A stretch of DNA of 51,725 nucleotides from a virus (IMGVR_UViG_3300035179_000013:1-51725); one strand, 5' to 3'. Positions 36,298-45,667 are shown, counted from the stretch's first letter. A program made the numbers and translations. Notes: a model not told the origin generated them from the letters alone.

Positions 36298-38805
36298 ATG
36301 AAAAGAGCCCTAATCGTCATACTGCTCTTGGTCTTGGCTCTGATTCCTTCAGTTCACGCTCCAATCCAAAACCCAATTCTCACAAACGGAGACACACAGA
36401 GCTATATCGCCTACCTGAATACCCTCAAGAACACCGTAACCGAGACGCACATTTCGACATCGCTTTGGACAGGTTACAGAGCCTTCCCAATTCTCGACAG
36501 CACAGGCGGAGACTACTACAACTATTGGGCTGACGACCAAGGCAAGATATTGCTCGCAGCGAACGAACTTCAAGACTTGACTCTGAGATCGACTGCCAGC
36601 GACTTTCTGATGAGAAACCATCTCGATACACCGCAAGGCAGCTTCCTAGTAGGGCGTCATGTAGACAGCCATCTCTATCGAAACGTCTCTACAGGCGATA
36701 TTCTCAACGTGAACTATTACGCCACAAACTTCATGATCGCAGTCGTCAACGGCAGCGCACTTGAAGGAACCCGAGTTTACGAGCGAGCAGTCACATTAGG
36801 CCCTGTCTGGAATAACAAGACCGGAAGCACTCAGACACCGCTTGACATAAATTCGCCTTTCACAGTTGACATTGCTCCAACTGAAGTCTGGTTCGGCAAC
36901 GATACAAGCCACCTGAGACGAATCGGAATAGGTGGAACCTCACCGTCTACGACGTCGGCGCTCACTCTGATTGAGAACATTCCGACAGCAGGCTTGCCAG
37001 CAGAACGAGCGAACTACACCATTCGACGTGTCGTGACTCTCGTAGACCCTCTCGGCTTGATTTCAGGCGTGACTTTGACGGTTGACACGACGATAACGCT
37101 TTGGCGTCCCTATGCGACCATCTCAATGTATGTGACAAACGGTTCAGGCGGCAACATAGTTGTCTCGAACATGACGCTTGCGTTTGCGTCGAACGACCAC
37201 TATATCCCCTACGTGCCATATTTCTACTGGCAGAAACTAGCAGACGGTTCAGTGACTTCGCCGAATCCTGTTCTGCTCTACAGAGGCGTGAACGTAACTT
37301 TGTGGAGCGGTGGATCCCAACCGACGTCTACGCTGTTCACGGGCTTTCAGACACCGGAATTCGCAGACAAAGGCTACGAGGTCTCCATGCTGAATACTCA
37401 GCTCTCAAAGATCAGATACACATATGATTTCGGCCACAGTCTGCAATATACCGTAAACACGTCTAACGTTGTCGTGCCTGATTCAACCTCAACCAGCTCA
37501 GCGGTTTTTCTAGCGACACCTATGGATAAAACCGATTGGTCGTCTGCTGCTGCAATTCTGAACCAGAATGACTTAGCCATCCCTGACGGGTGGACTCTAG
37601 CCATGCCAGGTTCATGGGGTTTGATACTTCTAGCACTCGCTCAATACGGACAACTCACCCACGACCAGCAAATTCTCACACGAGCTCGAGCTCTCTGGAA
37701 TTTCTACAAGAACGACGTAGACTATCGACTGGCACCAACATGGATTCCTGAGAACCCGAAGCATTCGCCTGTTCTATACTTCCGCAGCGCCTACACATTC
37801 GCATTATCCGGCCTAATCCTGAACCCAGCGAACTCAACTTATCTTAGCGAAGCCCAGAATGTAACGCAGATAACGATTCTTCAGCAACAGGACGTGAATC
37901 CTGCAAGCGCAAACTACGGCGGCCTACCCTACGCACTTGAAGAAAACGGCTGGGCCTACGCTCTACTGTTGAAGCTCTACATGGTGACGGGTCAACGCAG
38001 CTACCAAACCGCAGCTCACGGGATCCTCAACGCTATCAAGACCAATCAAGGTTTCACATCTGACACTATGACCTCTTGGCCGAACACTGTGAGCTCGTGC
38101 ACTCAATTTCTCCCAAGCGTCTACGTTGCGAACACCGACGGTTCATGCAGCAGCGCATTCTCGAACCATCCTCAGAACGTTTTCAGAGCCAGCGAAATGA
38201 CCTACGGTTTCATTCTCGGTTCAACTTTCGAAGGCACAGGCTCACTCTTCCTCTACAATAACACCGCAGTTCTCAGCGCGGTCTCGAACATTTGGAAGAT
38301 GAGTTACTCACAGTCTGTTGGAATAGCAGTAGACGCTCGCTATGCGAGTGATCTAACCGGACAATCGAATACTGAAACACAACCTCTTGGGATGCTTGGC
38401 CTTGCGATCTGGAAGCAGCTAACCTTCAATCACACCGTAGGCGTCTACGTTGAGAAAGTCACGGGTGCCACGTTGACAGTCTTAACCTACAACACGAACG
38501 GCGGCAACATGACAATAACCCTCCAGGGCCCAAGCACAGGCGGATCGGCCACGGTGAAAGTTTACAGTCGAGACGTTCAACCCACAGTCGCATTCATCAC
38601 GGGTACAGGAACCCCGTCATGGTCTGCTCCGTTCCTAACTGTCACGGTTACGTTGACTGGTTCAGGCGCAGGCAAATTCATAGTCATTAACCCGAACAAT
38701 CCCGTAGGACCGGAGCTTCCTCTAATCATTGGTGCAGTGGCCGCAGTCAGTGTTGTTGTGGCTGGGGTAATAGTTGTGACCCGGCGTAAGGTGCAGAGCT
38801 CATGA
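36298..38805 (+). CDS. Large secreted, membrane-anchored surface protein (835 aa)
   Basis: It starts with a signal peptide (MKRALIVILLLVLALIPSVH) and ends with a transmembrane anchor (LPLIIGAVAAVSVVVAGVIV) followed by a short basic tail, the layout of an archaeal cell-surface protein. Many NxS/T sequons suggest N-glycosylation. The middle (about residues 430-640) has helical repeats resembling an (α/α) toroid of glycosidases or lyases (PGSWGLILLALAQYGQ, ENGWAYALLLKLYMVTGQRS). The last 120 residues before the anchor are β-rich. A cargo surface enzyme or superinfection-exclusion factor is possible. It has its own operator. Confidence 0.65.
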   Translation: MKRALIVILLLVLALIPSVHAPIQNPILTNGDTQSYIAYLNTLKNTVTETHISTSLWTGYRAFPILDSTGGDYYNYWADDQGKILLAANELQDLTLRSTASDFLMRNHLDTPQGSFLVGRHVDSHLYRNVSTGDILNVNYYATNFMIAVVNGSALEGTRVYERAVTLGPVWNNKTGSTQTPLDINSPFTVDIAPTEVWFGNDTSHLRRIGIGGTSPSTTSALTLIENIPTAGLPAERANYTIRRVVTLVDPLGLISGVTLTVDTTITLWRPYATISMYVTNGSGGNIVVSNMTLAFASNDHYIPYVPYFYWQKLADGSVTSPNPVLLYRGVNVTLWSGGSQPTSTLFTGFQTPEFADKGYEVSMLNTQLSKIRYTYDFGHSLQYTVNTSNVVVPDSTSTSSAVFLATPMDKTDWSSAAAILNQNDLAIPDGWTLAMPGSWGLILLALAQYGQLTHDQQILTRARALWNFYKNDVDYRLAPTWIPENPKHSPVLYFRSAYTFALSGLILNPANSTYLSEAQNVTQITILQQQDVNPASANYGGLPYALEENGWAYALLLKLYMVTGQRSYQTAAHGILNAIKTNQGFTSDTMTSWPNTVSSCTQFLPSVYVANTDGSCSSAFSNHPQNVFRASEMTYGFILGSTFEGTGSLFLYNNTAVLSAVSNIWKMSYSQSVGIAVDARYASDLTGQSNTETQPLGMLGLAIWKQLTFNHTVGVYVEKVTGATLTVLTYNTNGGNMTITLQGPSTGGSATVKVYSRDVQPTVAFITGTGTPSWSAPFLTVTVTLTGSGAGKFIVINPNNPVGPELPLIIGAVAAVSVVVAGVIVVTRRKVQSS

Positions 38806-40244
38806 GTCTACAAATCCAAGACCAGTCAGGCCTAGTTCTAACCGCGCTGAAACAAGATGTAGTCAGCCCAGGCTATCGCACATTCATCCTGAAGAACATT
38901 GGCACTCCCGTACTGGACAATTTAGCAGCGCAGATCATTGAAGCAGGTGTCGGTTCGGCGGATGCTTCGCAGCTCGCTAACCGAAGCATCGTGAGCATGA
39001 CATTCACAAGGCTATCCACCGGCCTAGCTGAGACGCAGTATCTCGGAGTCAGCCCTCTTTCGGTTCTCACAGAGGACCCTGCGGAGATCTCCCCAATTCT
39101 CTTGAACGGGTGGCTTCAACTTAGCGCTGACACATTCCGTTGGGCTAACAAGCTACTTCTCCCAGCACTCGCCGTAGGTGAATCCCTTCAGCTTTACAGT
39201 CGATATTCACGGCCTGCCTACGCAACCCCCAACACCTTCCAATTCACACTTCAGAATATTGCCACAGACACTTTGCAGAACATGGTTCTTACAGCACAGG
39301 GTAGCGACCTGCTCAGCTTAGATGGCGTAACATTCACCGCTTCACTGAATCTTGGAAACCTAGCGCCAGGAGTCCAGAAAACTATCTACGTGAAGAGTTA
39401 CGCGATTGACCCGGGAAAGTTGGGGCCAGCGCAGATTCAAATTCTGCAAACCGGAAAGCCTCTGAGCAGTCTACCTTTCGACGCGATCGGATTCGGCCGC
39501 TACTACTGCTCCCCGAGCGAAGTCAAGAACTACGTCACAACCATCGATGTCTCCGTTGTCACAACTGATGAGGAAATTCGTGACCTCATATTCCTGTCGG
39601 CGAATGAGATTGACCGAGCAACCCGCCGCCGCTTCGATGTTGTCACGGTCACGGAACGCTACGATGGAGTAGGCCAACAGAAACTTGTCTTAGACAACTA
39701 TCCAATCGTGAGCATTCAAGAAGTCAAAATCCGAAACCCAGACAATCAAGTTGTGACCGACATCAAGAGCACTGACGCCAATTTTGCAAGCGAACTCATC
39801 ATAGACAGCAAGAACGGTTTCATCACGTTACCCTCAGCAGGGATTCCGATGTTAGGCTCGCAACTTGGAGCTTTAGGTTGGTATCCGCCCATCTACGCGT
39901 ATCAGCCTTTCCCAGCCGCAGGCGTACCCTTCGATTACACAACGCACTTCGGGCGTGGCATCGCGAACATTGAACTAACCTACACTTACGGCTTCCAGGT
40001 CCCGCCGGAAGGCATACGCGACGCCTGCAAGAAGATGGTTGTCATTGAACTTCTAAAGAAGAAAGGTGCATCGGATTCGCAGGGAGCCGCCACCATCACA
40101 CTAGCCGGTATGTCTGAAACCTTCGCAACCCGAGGCGGAGCAAGCGGCGGATCAGGACCATACGGCCACATGATTGACGAACTACAAACCGATGTGGACA
40201 CGACGCTTGAAGGATTCAGAAAGCGCAGATGGGGAGTAGTATGA
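38802..40244 (+). CDS. Head-tail connector with β-rich N-terminal extension (480 aa)
   Basis: Residues 235-480 (YYCSPSEVKNYVTTIDVSVV, DEEIRDLIFLSANEIDRATR, RFDVVTVTERYDGVGQQKLV, LDNYPIVSIQEVKI) match HK97 gp6-like connector proteins that bind the portal ring. The N-terminal 230 residues are β-rich with two probable Ig-like repeats and are not usual in this family. The start overlaps the stop of the surface-protein gene (ATGA). The protein is part of the neck. Confidence 0.7.
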   Translation: MSLQIQDQSGLVLTALKQDVVSPGYRTFILKNIGTPVLDNLAAQIIEAGVGSADASQLANRSIVSMTFTRLSTGLAETQYLGVSPLSVLTEDPAEISPILLNGWLQLSADTFRWANKLLLPALAVGESLQLYSRYSRPAYATPNTFQFTLQNIATDTLQNMVLTAQGSDLLSLDGVTFTASLNLGNLAPGVQKTIYVKSYAIDPGKLGPAQIQILQTGKPLSSLPFDAIGFGRYYCSPSEVKNYVTTIDVSVVTTDEEIRDLIFLSANEIDRATRRRFDVVTVTERYDGVGQQKLVLDNYPIVSIQEVKIRNPDNQVVTDIKSTDANFASELIIDSKNGFITLPSAGIPMLGSQLGALGWYPPIYAYQPFPAAGVPFDYTTHFGRGIANIELTYTYGFQVPPEGIRDACKKMVVIELLKKKGASDSQGAATITLAGMSETFATRGGASGGSGPYGHMIDELQTDVDTTLEGFRKRRWGVV

Positions 40245-40702
40245 GCCAAATTCTTCAGGCAGACGTAGTAGATCTATTCTACGGCGCGATCTCCCAGGAT
40301 GCTACGATTAAGAATACTTCCGGCATCAAGATTGACAAGCTCGTAGACCGGCGAGCTCTAGCGTCCACGCCCAGCCCCGACCAAGGCAACAAACACATCA
40401 TCATCTCAAAACAGCGGAGCGGCCCGTTCGAGTGGAACTGTGGGGGGCTGGCAGGACAGGTGCATGAGTTCGTGAAAATTGAAACCATAGTCAAGACCGT
40501 GGAAGGCAACGAGGATGCTCGCCAAGTCATAGACACACTGCGAGTTCGCATCAAGGAAGTCTTGTTCTCAGCGCAGTTTCTCGGAACCGGCTGGTTGATG
40601 CATAAAATCGTTCAAGACCAGTTTCCTTCGGCTCCAATGAAAAGCCGAGCCTACCATGTTCTCGTGTATGATGTGATGGTTACGATGGGGGTGAAGAGCT
40701 GA
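40241..40702 (+). CDS. Putative tail completion/neck protein (153 aa)
   Basis: ATG at 40241 overlaps the connector stop. The sequence (MSQILQADVVDLFYGAISQD, HIIISKQRSGPFEWNCGGLA, HVLVYDVMVTMGVKS) looks like a small α/β tail-terminator or neck protein, and the position between connector and tail tube fits. No diagnostic motif is visible, so the call is from context. Confidence 0.5.
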   Translation: MSQILQADVVDLFYGAISQDATIKNTSGIKIDKLVDRRALASTPSPDQGNKHIIISKQRSGPFEWNCGGLAGQVHEFVKIETIVKTVEGNEDARQVIDTLRVRIKEVLFSAQFLGTGWLMHKIVQDQFPSAPMKSRAYHVLVYDVMVTMGVKS

Positions 40703-40867
40703 ATGAGTTTCAGCATAAGCATCGGCGGAGTCGCAGAGGCAGACGCAGAAAAGAAGTTGCTTGCAGACTTGAAACAGTTCGTGGAGAAGTATGCGGAGCA
40801 AATCAGCTATGCGGCTTGGAGTGGTTCAGCCACGGGCGCCCAGGTCTTGAAGTCATCCGAAAGATAG
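40703..40867 (+). CDS. Small hypothetical protein (54 aa)
   Basis: ATG at 40703 lies directly after the upstream stop (40700-40702). It begins MSFSISIGGVAEADAEKKLL and is helical. In many tailed viruses a small protein lies here between neck and tail genes. Coding is plausible from the tight packing. Confidence 0.45.
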   Translation: MSFSISIGGVAEADAEKKLLADLKQFVEKYAEQISYAAWSGSATGAQVLKSSER

Positions 40868-40888
40868 GATGATAGGAGAAAAAGGAAA

Positions 40889-41299
40889 ATGGTCGGAAAT
40901 GCAGGAAAAGAGCTAGTCGCAAAACTGGCCACCATCAGCGTTAATGGCATCCTGATGGCCGCAGCGAAGAACTGGCGCATACGATTCGGACTAGGCACAG
41001 CAGAGGAAGGCGTATGCGGCTCAGACATTCCAAGAGTAATCCACGGACTATTCCACGGAGAAGTCGAATGCGACTCTATCTACGTGAGTGATGACAATTG
41101 GGGACCGCTGGCCCTCACCAGAGATCAAGTCTACACAGTCATAAGCAACGACAAAGACACCAGCACACCGCAAGGACAAAAAGTCATCACTCAAACCGTG
41201 AAAATCAAAGAGTTCGAGCGCAACGGCCCGGCGAACGCTGACGGCGTAGTTAGAGCCAGACTGCTCGGAATACTGACAGCGGATCCAACAATAGCTTAG
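40889..41299 (+). CDS. Putative tail tube protein (136 aa)
   Basis: It begins MVGNAGKELVAKLATISVNG. The sequence is β-rich (TISVNGILMAAAKNWRIRFG, VITQTVKIKEFERNGPANAD) and about the size of major tail tube proteins of siphoviruses. AGGAGAAAAAGGAAA precedes the ATG, a strong ribosome-binding region fitting a highly expressed structural protein. The assignment is based on order and general character. Confidence 0.5.
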   Translation: MVGNAGKELVAKLATISVNGILMAAAKNWRIRFGLGTAEEGVCGSDIPRVIHGLFHGEVECDSIYVSDDNWGPLALTRDQVYTVISNDKDTSTPQGQKVITQTVKIKEFERNGPANADGVVRARLLGILTADPTIA

Positions 41300-41314
41300 A
41301 GGCTGAACTCACCT

Positions 41315-41767
41315 TTGAGTATCAGCTTCGAAGTGCTTGGCATAGAGGAAGCCACGCAATACTTCGAGAATGCGAGCGCAGAGCTTCGAAACGCTGTCCA
41401 TGTGAAGTTAGAGCAGGTCTGCCAAATCATTGCAGACTACGCCCGAGAAATCGCTCCGAAAAGAACTGGCAACTATGCGAGTAGCATCTACTATGAAGCC
41501 ACAGGGGATATGCAGTTCAAAATCGGAGCCGGAGCCACCTACGCCGCCGTCATAGAGTTCGGTTCAGCGGCTCACTTCATCATACCACGCAGCGCCAAAG
41601 CGCTTCGCTTCGAAGTTGACGGCGACACCGTGTTCGCCAAATATGTCATGCATCCGGGCACCGCTCCGCAATTCATACTACACACAGCCAAGACAGCGAA
41701 CATGGACAAAATCGTGCAAGCAGTTAGGGATGGAGTTCGAGAAGCATTAGGTAGGGGTGAAAAGTGA
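41315..41767 (+). CDS. HK97 gp10-like tail component (150 aa)
   Basis: The sequence KLEQVCQIIADYAREIAPKR followed by TGNYASSIYYE and GATYAAVIEFGS fits the HK97 gp10-like family, neck or tail proteins with a conserved 'P.rTG.l..si' and 'Ya..vE.G' pair. The start is TTG at 41315. In most phages this protein is encoded just before the tail tube; here it lies after it. Confidence 0.65.
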   Translation: MSISFEVLGIEEATQYFENASAELRNAVHVKLEQVCQIIADYAREIAPKRTGNYASSIYYEATGDMQFKIGAGATYAAVIEFGSAAHFIIPRSAKALRFEVDGDTVFAKYVMHPGTAPQFILHTAKTANMDKIVQAVRDGVREALGRGEK

Positions 41768-42220
41768 TTGAGTGAAAAAGAGAAAGAGGCTAAGCTGTTC
41801 AAAGCTATTGAAGAGGATGAGCAGCTAGTCGAAAAGGAAATTCAAGAGCTCACAGGCTTAGCGAACGTGCGGCTGAATCTACAGGTTCGAATCCCAGGAT
41901 CCGCTAATGTTGTGTCCGTGAAGGCTCGTCAGTTGAAGGACACGGAAGTTCTCAGTTATTTGCGTGAGCAAACGAAGATTTCTCCTGACCTAGCGAAAGC
42001 TGAGCAGGCGGAAGATGTTGAACTCACAGCCGACCAGCAGGAGAAACTCTACGCTCTAATGGACCGATACATCAGCATAGCCACGGGCATTCCGGAAGAG
42101 AAACTCAAGGAAATCGCCAACATCAGAATCCGCAGCGCCCTCATGATCGGCTTGCTGAAAGGCTCAGTTCCAGATAAGAAAGAGATTGAAGAGATCCAGA
42201 AATTTCGCCCTACTCCCTGA
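41768..42220 (+). CDS. Tail assembly chaperone, upstream frame (150 aa)
   Basis: Placed between tail tube and tape measure, this helical acidic protein (KEAKLFKAIEEDEQLVEKEI, ...ALMDRYISIATGIPEEKLKE) has the position and character of tail chaperone 'G'. The frame ends at TGA just after AAATTTCGCC. A second frame that continues helical sequence begins in +1 phase at this spot, so a programmed frameshift is likely. Start TTG at 41768 directly follows the previous stop. Confidence 0.55.
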   Translation: MSEKEKEAKLFKAIEEDEQLVEKEIQELTGLANVRLNLQVRIPGSANVVSVKARQLKDTEVLSYLREQTKISPDLAKAEQAEDVELTADQQEKLYALMDRYISIATGIPEEKLKEIANIRIRSALMIGLLKGSVPDKKEIEEIQKFRPTP

Positions 42221-42359
42221 AGGCTTACGGCTCGGCGAAATCTGCGAGCTCCTTCAGTCCACACCCTCAGAGCTCGGGAAGCGGCTGAGCCCACGGGACC
42301 GCATCTTTCTCAACGAATATTTGAACGAACGAAACAGGAGACTAAGCAGAATTGGCTGA
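42186..42359 (+). CDS. Tail chaperone, downstream frame (57 aa or a frameshift extension)
   Basis: The frame reads NFALLPEGLRLGEICELLQS followed by TPSELGKRLSPRDRIFLNEY, a helical sequence of good quality. It has only a TTG at 42186 as a possible start, inside the upstream frame. A +1 shift at TTT-C (42202-42205) would fuse it to the upstream chaperone, giving a 'GT'-type product. The stop overlaps the tape-measure start (TTGGCTGA). Confidence 0.5.
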   Translation: MKRSRNFALLPEGLRLGEICELLQSTPSELGKRLSPRDRIFLNEYLNERNRRLSRIG

Positions 42360-42975
42360 AGCACCAGAAGAAGTCCTGATAGATATTGAGGCCGAAGATA
42401 ATGCGACGCCCGCATTGAGAAGTGTCGGCCGAAACATCAGCGTGCTAGGTGCAACTCTAGGCATAGTCACCCGTGACCTCGGAATCCATAACGCCGCAAT
42501 AGACGCCGTTATTCGTGGCATCCAAGTTTTGGGTGCTATCACGCGAGCTGCTGCGGCCGCAAAATGGCTCTTAGCAGCGGCTACCCAATTTCTAACTGCA
42601 AGCGAGGCCACGAATGCAGTAGCTACCGGAACGAACGCCGCAGCCACAGCAGCTTACACGGGCACAGCCACAGCCGCAACAGCAGCCAACTACGGACTCG
42701 CCGCGAGCTTCGCTGCTGTGAACGCTGCCATCGGCCCGTTAGGATGGGTTCTCATCGGACTTGGTTTGCTGGCTGCTGGTCTCGCAGGATTCGCCGCTGG
42801 CGGAGGATTCGGCGGTGGTGGTGGAAATGTTGGAGCAGTTGGCGGTGGTCCCTATCAGGAACCGTTAGTGATCAACATCGCGAACGCCAACATGTCCACG
42901 AAACGGGACGTGCAGGAAACAGTCACCGAGATGGGCACGTTATGGTATCAGGAGATGCGCCGCTATCGGAGATGA
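42352..42975 (+). CDS. Short tape-measure-like protein (207 aa)
   Basis: Sequence and position fit a tape measure: long helical Ala/Thr-rich stretch (AATQFLTASEATNAVATGTN), membrane-like segment (LGWVLIGLGLLAAGLAGFAA), and a Gly-rich region (GGGFGGGGGNVGAVGGG) near the C-terminus. At 207 residues it would set a tail of only about 30 nm if the usual 1.5 Å per residue holds. The start is TTG at 42352. Confidence 0.55.
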   Translation: MAEAPEEVLIDIEAEDNATPALRSVGRNISVLGATLGIVTRDLGIHNAAIDAVIRGIQVLGAITRAAAAAKWLLAAATQFLTASEATNAVATGTNAAATAAYTGTATAATAANYGLAASFAAVNAAIGPLGWVLIGLGLLAAGLAGFAAGGGFGGGGGNVGAVGGGPYQEPLVINIANANMSTKRDVQETVTEMGTLWYQEMRRYRR

Positions 42976-42981
42976 TCCTAG

Positions 42982-43425
42982 ATGGGCACAGCCACTCTCA
43001 CGATCACGGACACCGTAACCAGCATGGGCGTCATTTTTCGCATTGATGATTCAGGCGCTCCGGAGACTGATTCACCGCCGCCCGCAACTGAAAGCTACGA
43101 ATGGGATCGAGCCATTATTCAGCATCCAATCCCGAACCGTGATGATGACATTGGCCAAGACATGGGCTCATACTCTCGCAAGCTCCACTTAGCGGGGATC
43201 TGTCAGCAAGACATCAAAGATCAATTAGAGAACTGGGTTTCGCTGCCACAATTCGGCGTGAGCTTTCCATCAGGGCGCTTCAACGCGATTCTAGTGGACA
43301 AGTATGGAGTAACCCGCTACTCCAAGACAAGCCTGGCAATGAAATCGCTTTCATCAGGCCCAGCCGCAGGCCGCCCTAAATGGTTCAACTTCACAGCCCT
43401 ATTCGTTGAGTTCCATCAAACTTGA
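42982..43425 (+). CDS. Putative distal tail protein (147 aa)
   Basis: It begins MGTATLTITDTVTSMGVIFR and is β-rich. It lies between tape measure and baseplate hub, the usual place for a distal tail or hub-joining protein. A segment (KLHLAGICQQDIKDQLENWV) is compatible with such a fold. No diagnostic motif was found. The ATG lies six bases after the tape-measure stop. Confidence 0.5.
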   Translation: MGTATLTITDTVTSMGVIFRIDDSGAPETDSPPPATESYEWDRAIIQHPIPNRDDDIGQDMGSYSRKLHLAGICQQDIKDQLENWVSLPQFGVSFPSGRFNAILVDKYGVTRYSKTSLAMKSLSSGPAAGRPKWFNFTALFVEFHQT

Positions 43426-43431
43426 GCTCTC

Positions 43432-45051
43432 ATGACCCGCTACAAGCCAAGTTTCTCCGTGCTATTGAATGGCACGGAAGCCAATCAGGATACAATGCGG
43501 GTTGACGCTCGCACAACAATAACGAATCAAGTGGGCACCTTCGAGCTCGAAGTAGACGATCGGTTCGACAAGTGGAATGCGCTTCAATGGAATCATCCAG
43601 CCATCATCACGCTTGATGGAACCCGAATTTTGAAAGGACGCGTAGATGAACCCCGCCGAGCCGTAGACAAGAAGAACGCTCGTGTTATCACGCTCACCGG
43701 CCGAGAGGATGGGGGAGCCTTACAGGACATCGTAACCAGCAAGCACTTCGTCAACCAAGATGTGAACAGCATACTCACCAACATCATCAACACCTACAAC
43801 TCAATGCGATATGCCAGTGACCCAGCCATCACGGTCGGTTCGATTCTTCCGGCCCCTGGAACCATCAGCATGAGTTTCCTATGGAAACGAAAATCGCTTT
43901 GGCAGATGCTCATTGACGTTGCTAATGCGCTTGGAGCTCCGGTCGCCCTCGGTGGCTTGGACACATTCTATGACTTCTACGTGGACCCCTTCGACAATTT
44001 CTTTTTCGAACCTACTGGCCAACACAGCAGCGGCATAGATCTAGGCGGCATAGGCGGACCTGAAATCAAAAAACGGGAATGGGTAATAGACTCGCTCACA
44101 GCCAAGAATGATGTTTGGGTTTGGGGAGACGGTTCCGCTGGGACGCTTCCGCTAGAGATGCAGACAGGATATACTGGTCCGGGAGCTCGCACGGATCCGT
44201 GGAGTGAAGGAAACGCCGCCGATTTCGGGATAGGGCCCAACGTGGACACAATTGCGGATGATGCAACCCAATCGATCATCGGCTCAAAGAGCATCAAGAT
44301 TAGCACGCTCTCAATTCTCGGCAGTCCATCCGACCGCATCTATTGGTATATGCCGTTCCCGTTCGGTTCAGGAAAATGGCCCGGGCAGGATCCCAACGGA
44401 GTATTGAATGCTTACAATGAGCTCAGCATGACGGAAACGATGGGAGAGCTTACCGGCATCGGATTCTTCATTCAAACTGAAGCTGGCAACCCGTTTGATC
44501 TGCTGGTTGAAGTGAAAGACTTCAGCAACAAACTCGGAATGAGCAACAGCGTTCACATTGAGCCTGGCGGCAAATGGTTCTCAGCCTATTGGAATTACGT
44601 GCAGCTCCCGTTCGGTCCATCGGCAAGCTACAAGAACGCTGAAGGAAACAACGACTCATATGATTGGACCAGCATCAAAGAAGTCCGATTCGTCGTATTC
44701 AACTTCCCGCTGGGCTTGGGCACACTCAACATTTGGTTCGATGGATTACGCTTCATCAAACCGCTAGTAGTCAACAAAGCTCAGGGCGGGCAACCATCCC
44801 GCAGAACCCATGTCGCTCAGGCTTCACACATCAGCAGCTATCCGCTCGCAGTCATCTACGCTCAGGCACTCTTAGAGAACATGATGAACCCTCAGCAATA
44901 CTATGAAATCAACAACATCGGCCGAGCCGACATTCCCGCCGGATACAAATTCACAGCCGAAGCTAAGACGCTTCTCGCCCGTGAAATCCGCTACCAATTC
45001 ACGAAAGACGAGGGATGGCTCATAGACCTAACAGGATTCGAGCAGACCTAA
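43432..45051 (+). CDS. Baseplate hub protein with inserted carbohydrate-binding-like domain (539 aa)
   Basis: Both ends look like tail hub proteins of the gp27/late control D type (ARTTITNQVGTFELEVDDRF, DGTRILKGRVDEPRRAVDKK; C-terminus AKTLLAREIRYQFTKDEGWL). Residues about 255-440 are a β-rich insertion (KSIKISTLSILGSPSDRIYW, VRFVVFNFPLGLGTLNIWFD) like a jelly-roll carbohydrate-binding module, which could bind the glycosylated S-layer. The start is seven bases after the previous stop. Confidence 0.65.
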   Translation: MTRYKPSFSVLLNGTEANQDTMRVDARTTITNQVGTFELEVDDRFDKWNALQWNHPAIITLDGTRILKGRVDEPRRAVDKKNARVITLTGREDGGALQDIVTSKHFVNQDVNSILTNIINTYNSMRYASDPAITVGSILPAPGTISMSFLWKRKSLWQMLIDVANALGAPVALGGLDTFYDFYVDPFDNFFFEPTGQHSSGIDLGGIGGPEIKKREWVIDSLTAKNDVWVWGDGSAGTLPLEMQTGYTGPGARTDPWSEGNAADFGIGPNVDTIADDATQSIIGSKSIKISTLSILGSPSDRIYWYMPFPFGSGKWPGQDPNGVLNAYNELSMTETMGELTGIGFFIQTEAGNPFDLLVEVKDFSNKLGMSNSVHIEPGGKWFSAYWNYVQLPFGPSASYKNAEGNNDSYDWTSIKEVRFVVFNFPLGLGTLNIWFDGLRFIKPLVVNKAQGGQPSRRTHVAQASHISSYPLAVIYAQALLENMMNPQQYYEINNIGRADIPAGYKFTAEAKTLLAREIRYQFTKDEGWLIDLTGFEQT

Positions 45052-45052
45052 C

Positions 45053-45667
45053 ATGGCCAAGTTTCGACCGCAAACTCCGCCCATTCTCGGCCAGCAACTC
45101 AGCGAAATGCAGAATCGACTTGATGAACTTGAAAGGCAAAGAAGCCTGGGAGTCGGCGGAGCTGGCGGATCCGGCGGGCCACTAGGCTCATCAAAGCCGC
45201 CCTACCAAGCGGGCTCGGCGATCACAGGCTCAGATGGCAAGATCACCGTAATTTTTGTTACAGCTTTCGCAGATGTTCCAATCGTCACAGCCACCGCCGG
45301 GGGAGATGGTTCAGATCATCTCGAATGCCAAGTTGTCAGCGTATCGAAAACCCAAGTAGTCATCATTGTGACTGGCATACCTGTCGCATCTGGAACCGTC
45401 AAGACTGGAATCCAAGACGCAAGCCATACCCATAACGTGCCCGGCCAAAACACGCAAACATCAGGGGCCCACGTTCACACGATACCGACTGATGGAAATA
45501 CGTTACAGGTGCAGACCGACAGCGCAGGAGCCCATGTTCACGGAATCTCAACGATAGCAACCGATGGACAAAGCGCAGACCACAAGCATGAGATAACTCA
45601 AGTCCCCAAGCCCACAGCCCGCACCGGCATAACCGTCTACTGGAAGGCCGTTCTCAAAACTCAGTAG
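45053..45667 (+). CDS. Tail fibre tip protein with four HxH motifs (204 aa)
   Basis: An N-terminal coiled coil (LSEMQNRLDELERQRS) and Gly-rich hinge lead into a β-region and then a tip with four HxH motifs: SHTHN, AHVHT, AHVHG and DHKHE, near residues 125-180. In T4 long tail fibres HxH motifs bind iron in a trimeric needle, so a similar receptor-binding tip is likely here. It is the last virion gene before the second secreted protein. Confidence 0.65.
   Translation: MAKFRPQTPPILGQQLSEMQNRLDELERQRSLGVGGAGGSGGPLGSSKPPYQAGSAITGSDGKITVIFVTAFADVPIVTATAGGDGSDHLECQVVSVSKTQVVIIVTGIPVASGTVKTGIQDASHTHNVPGQNTQTSGAHVHTIPTDGNTLQVQTDSAGAHVHGISTIATDGQSADHKHEITQVPKPTARTGITVYWKAVLKTQ

Noticed and set aside
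42564-43046. Rightward 160-codon open frame
   Set aside because: It is a shadow of the tape-measure and following gene, with Ser/Arg/Trp-rich unnatural composition.
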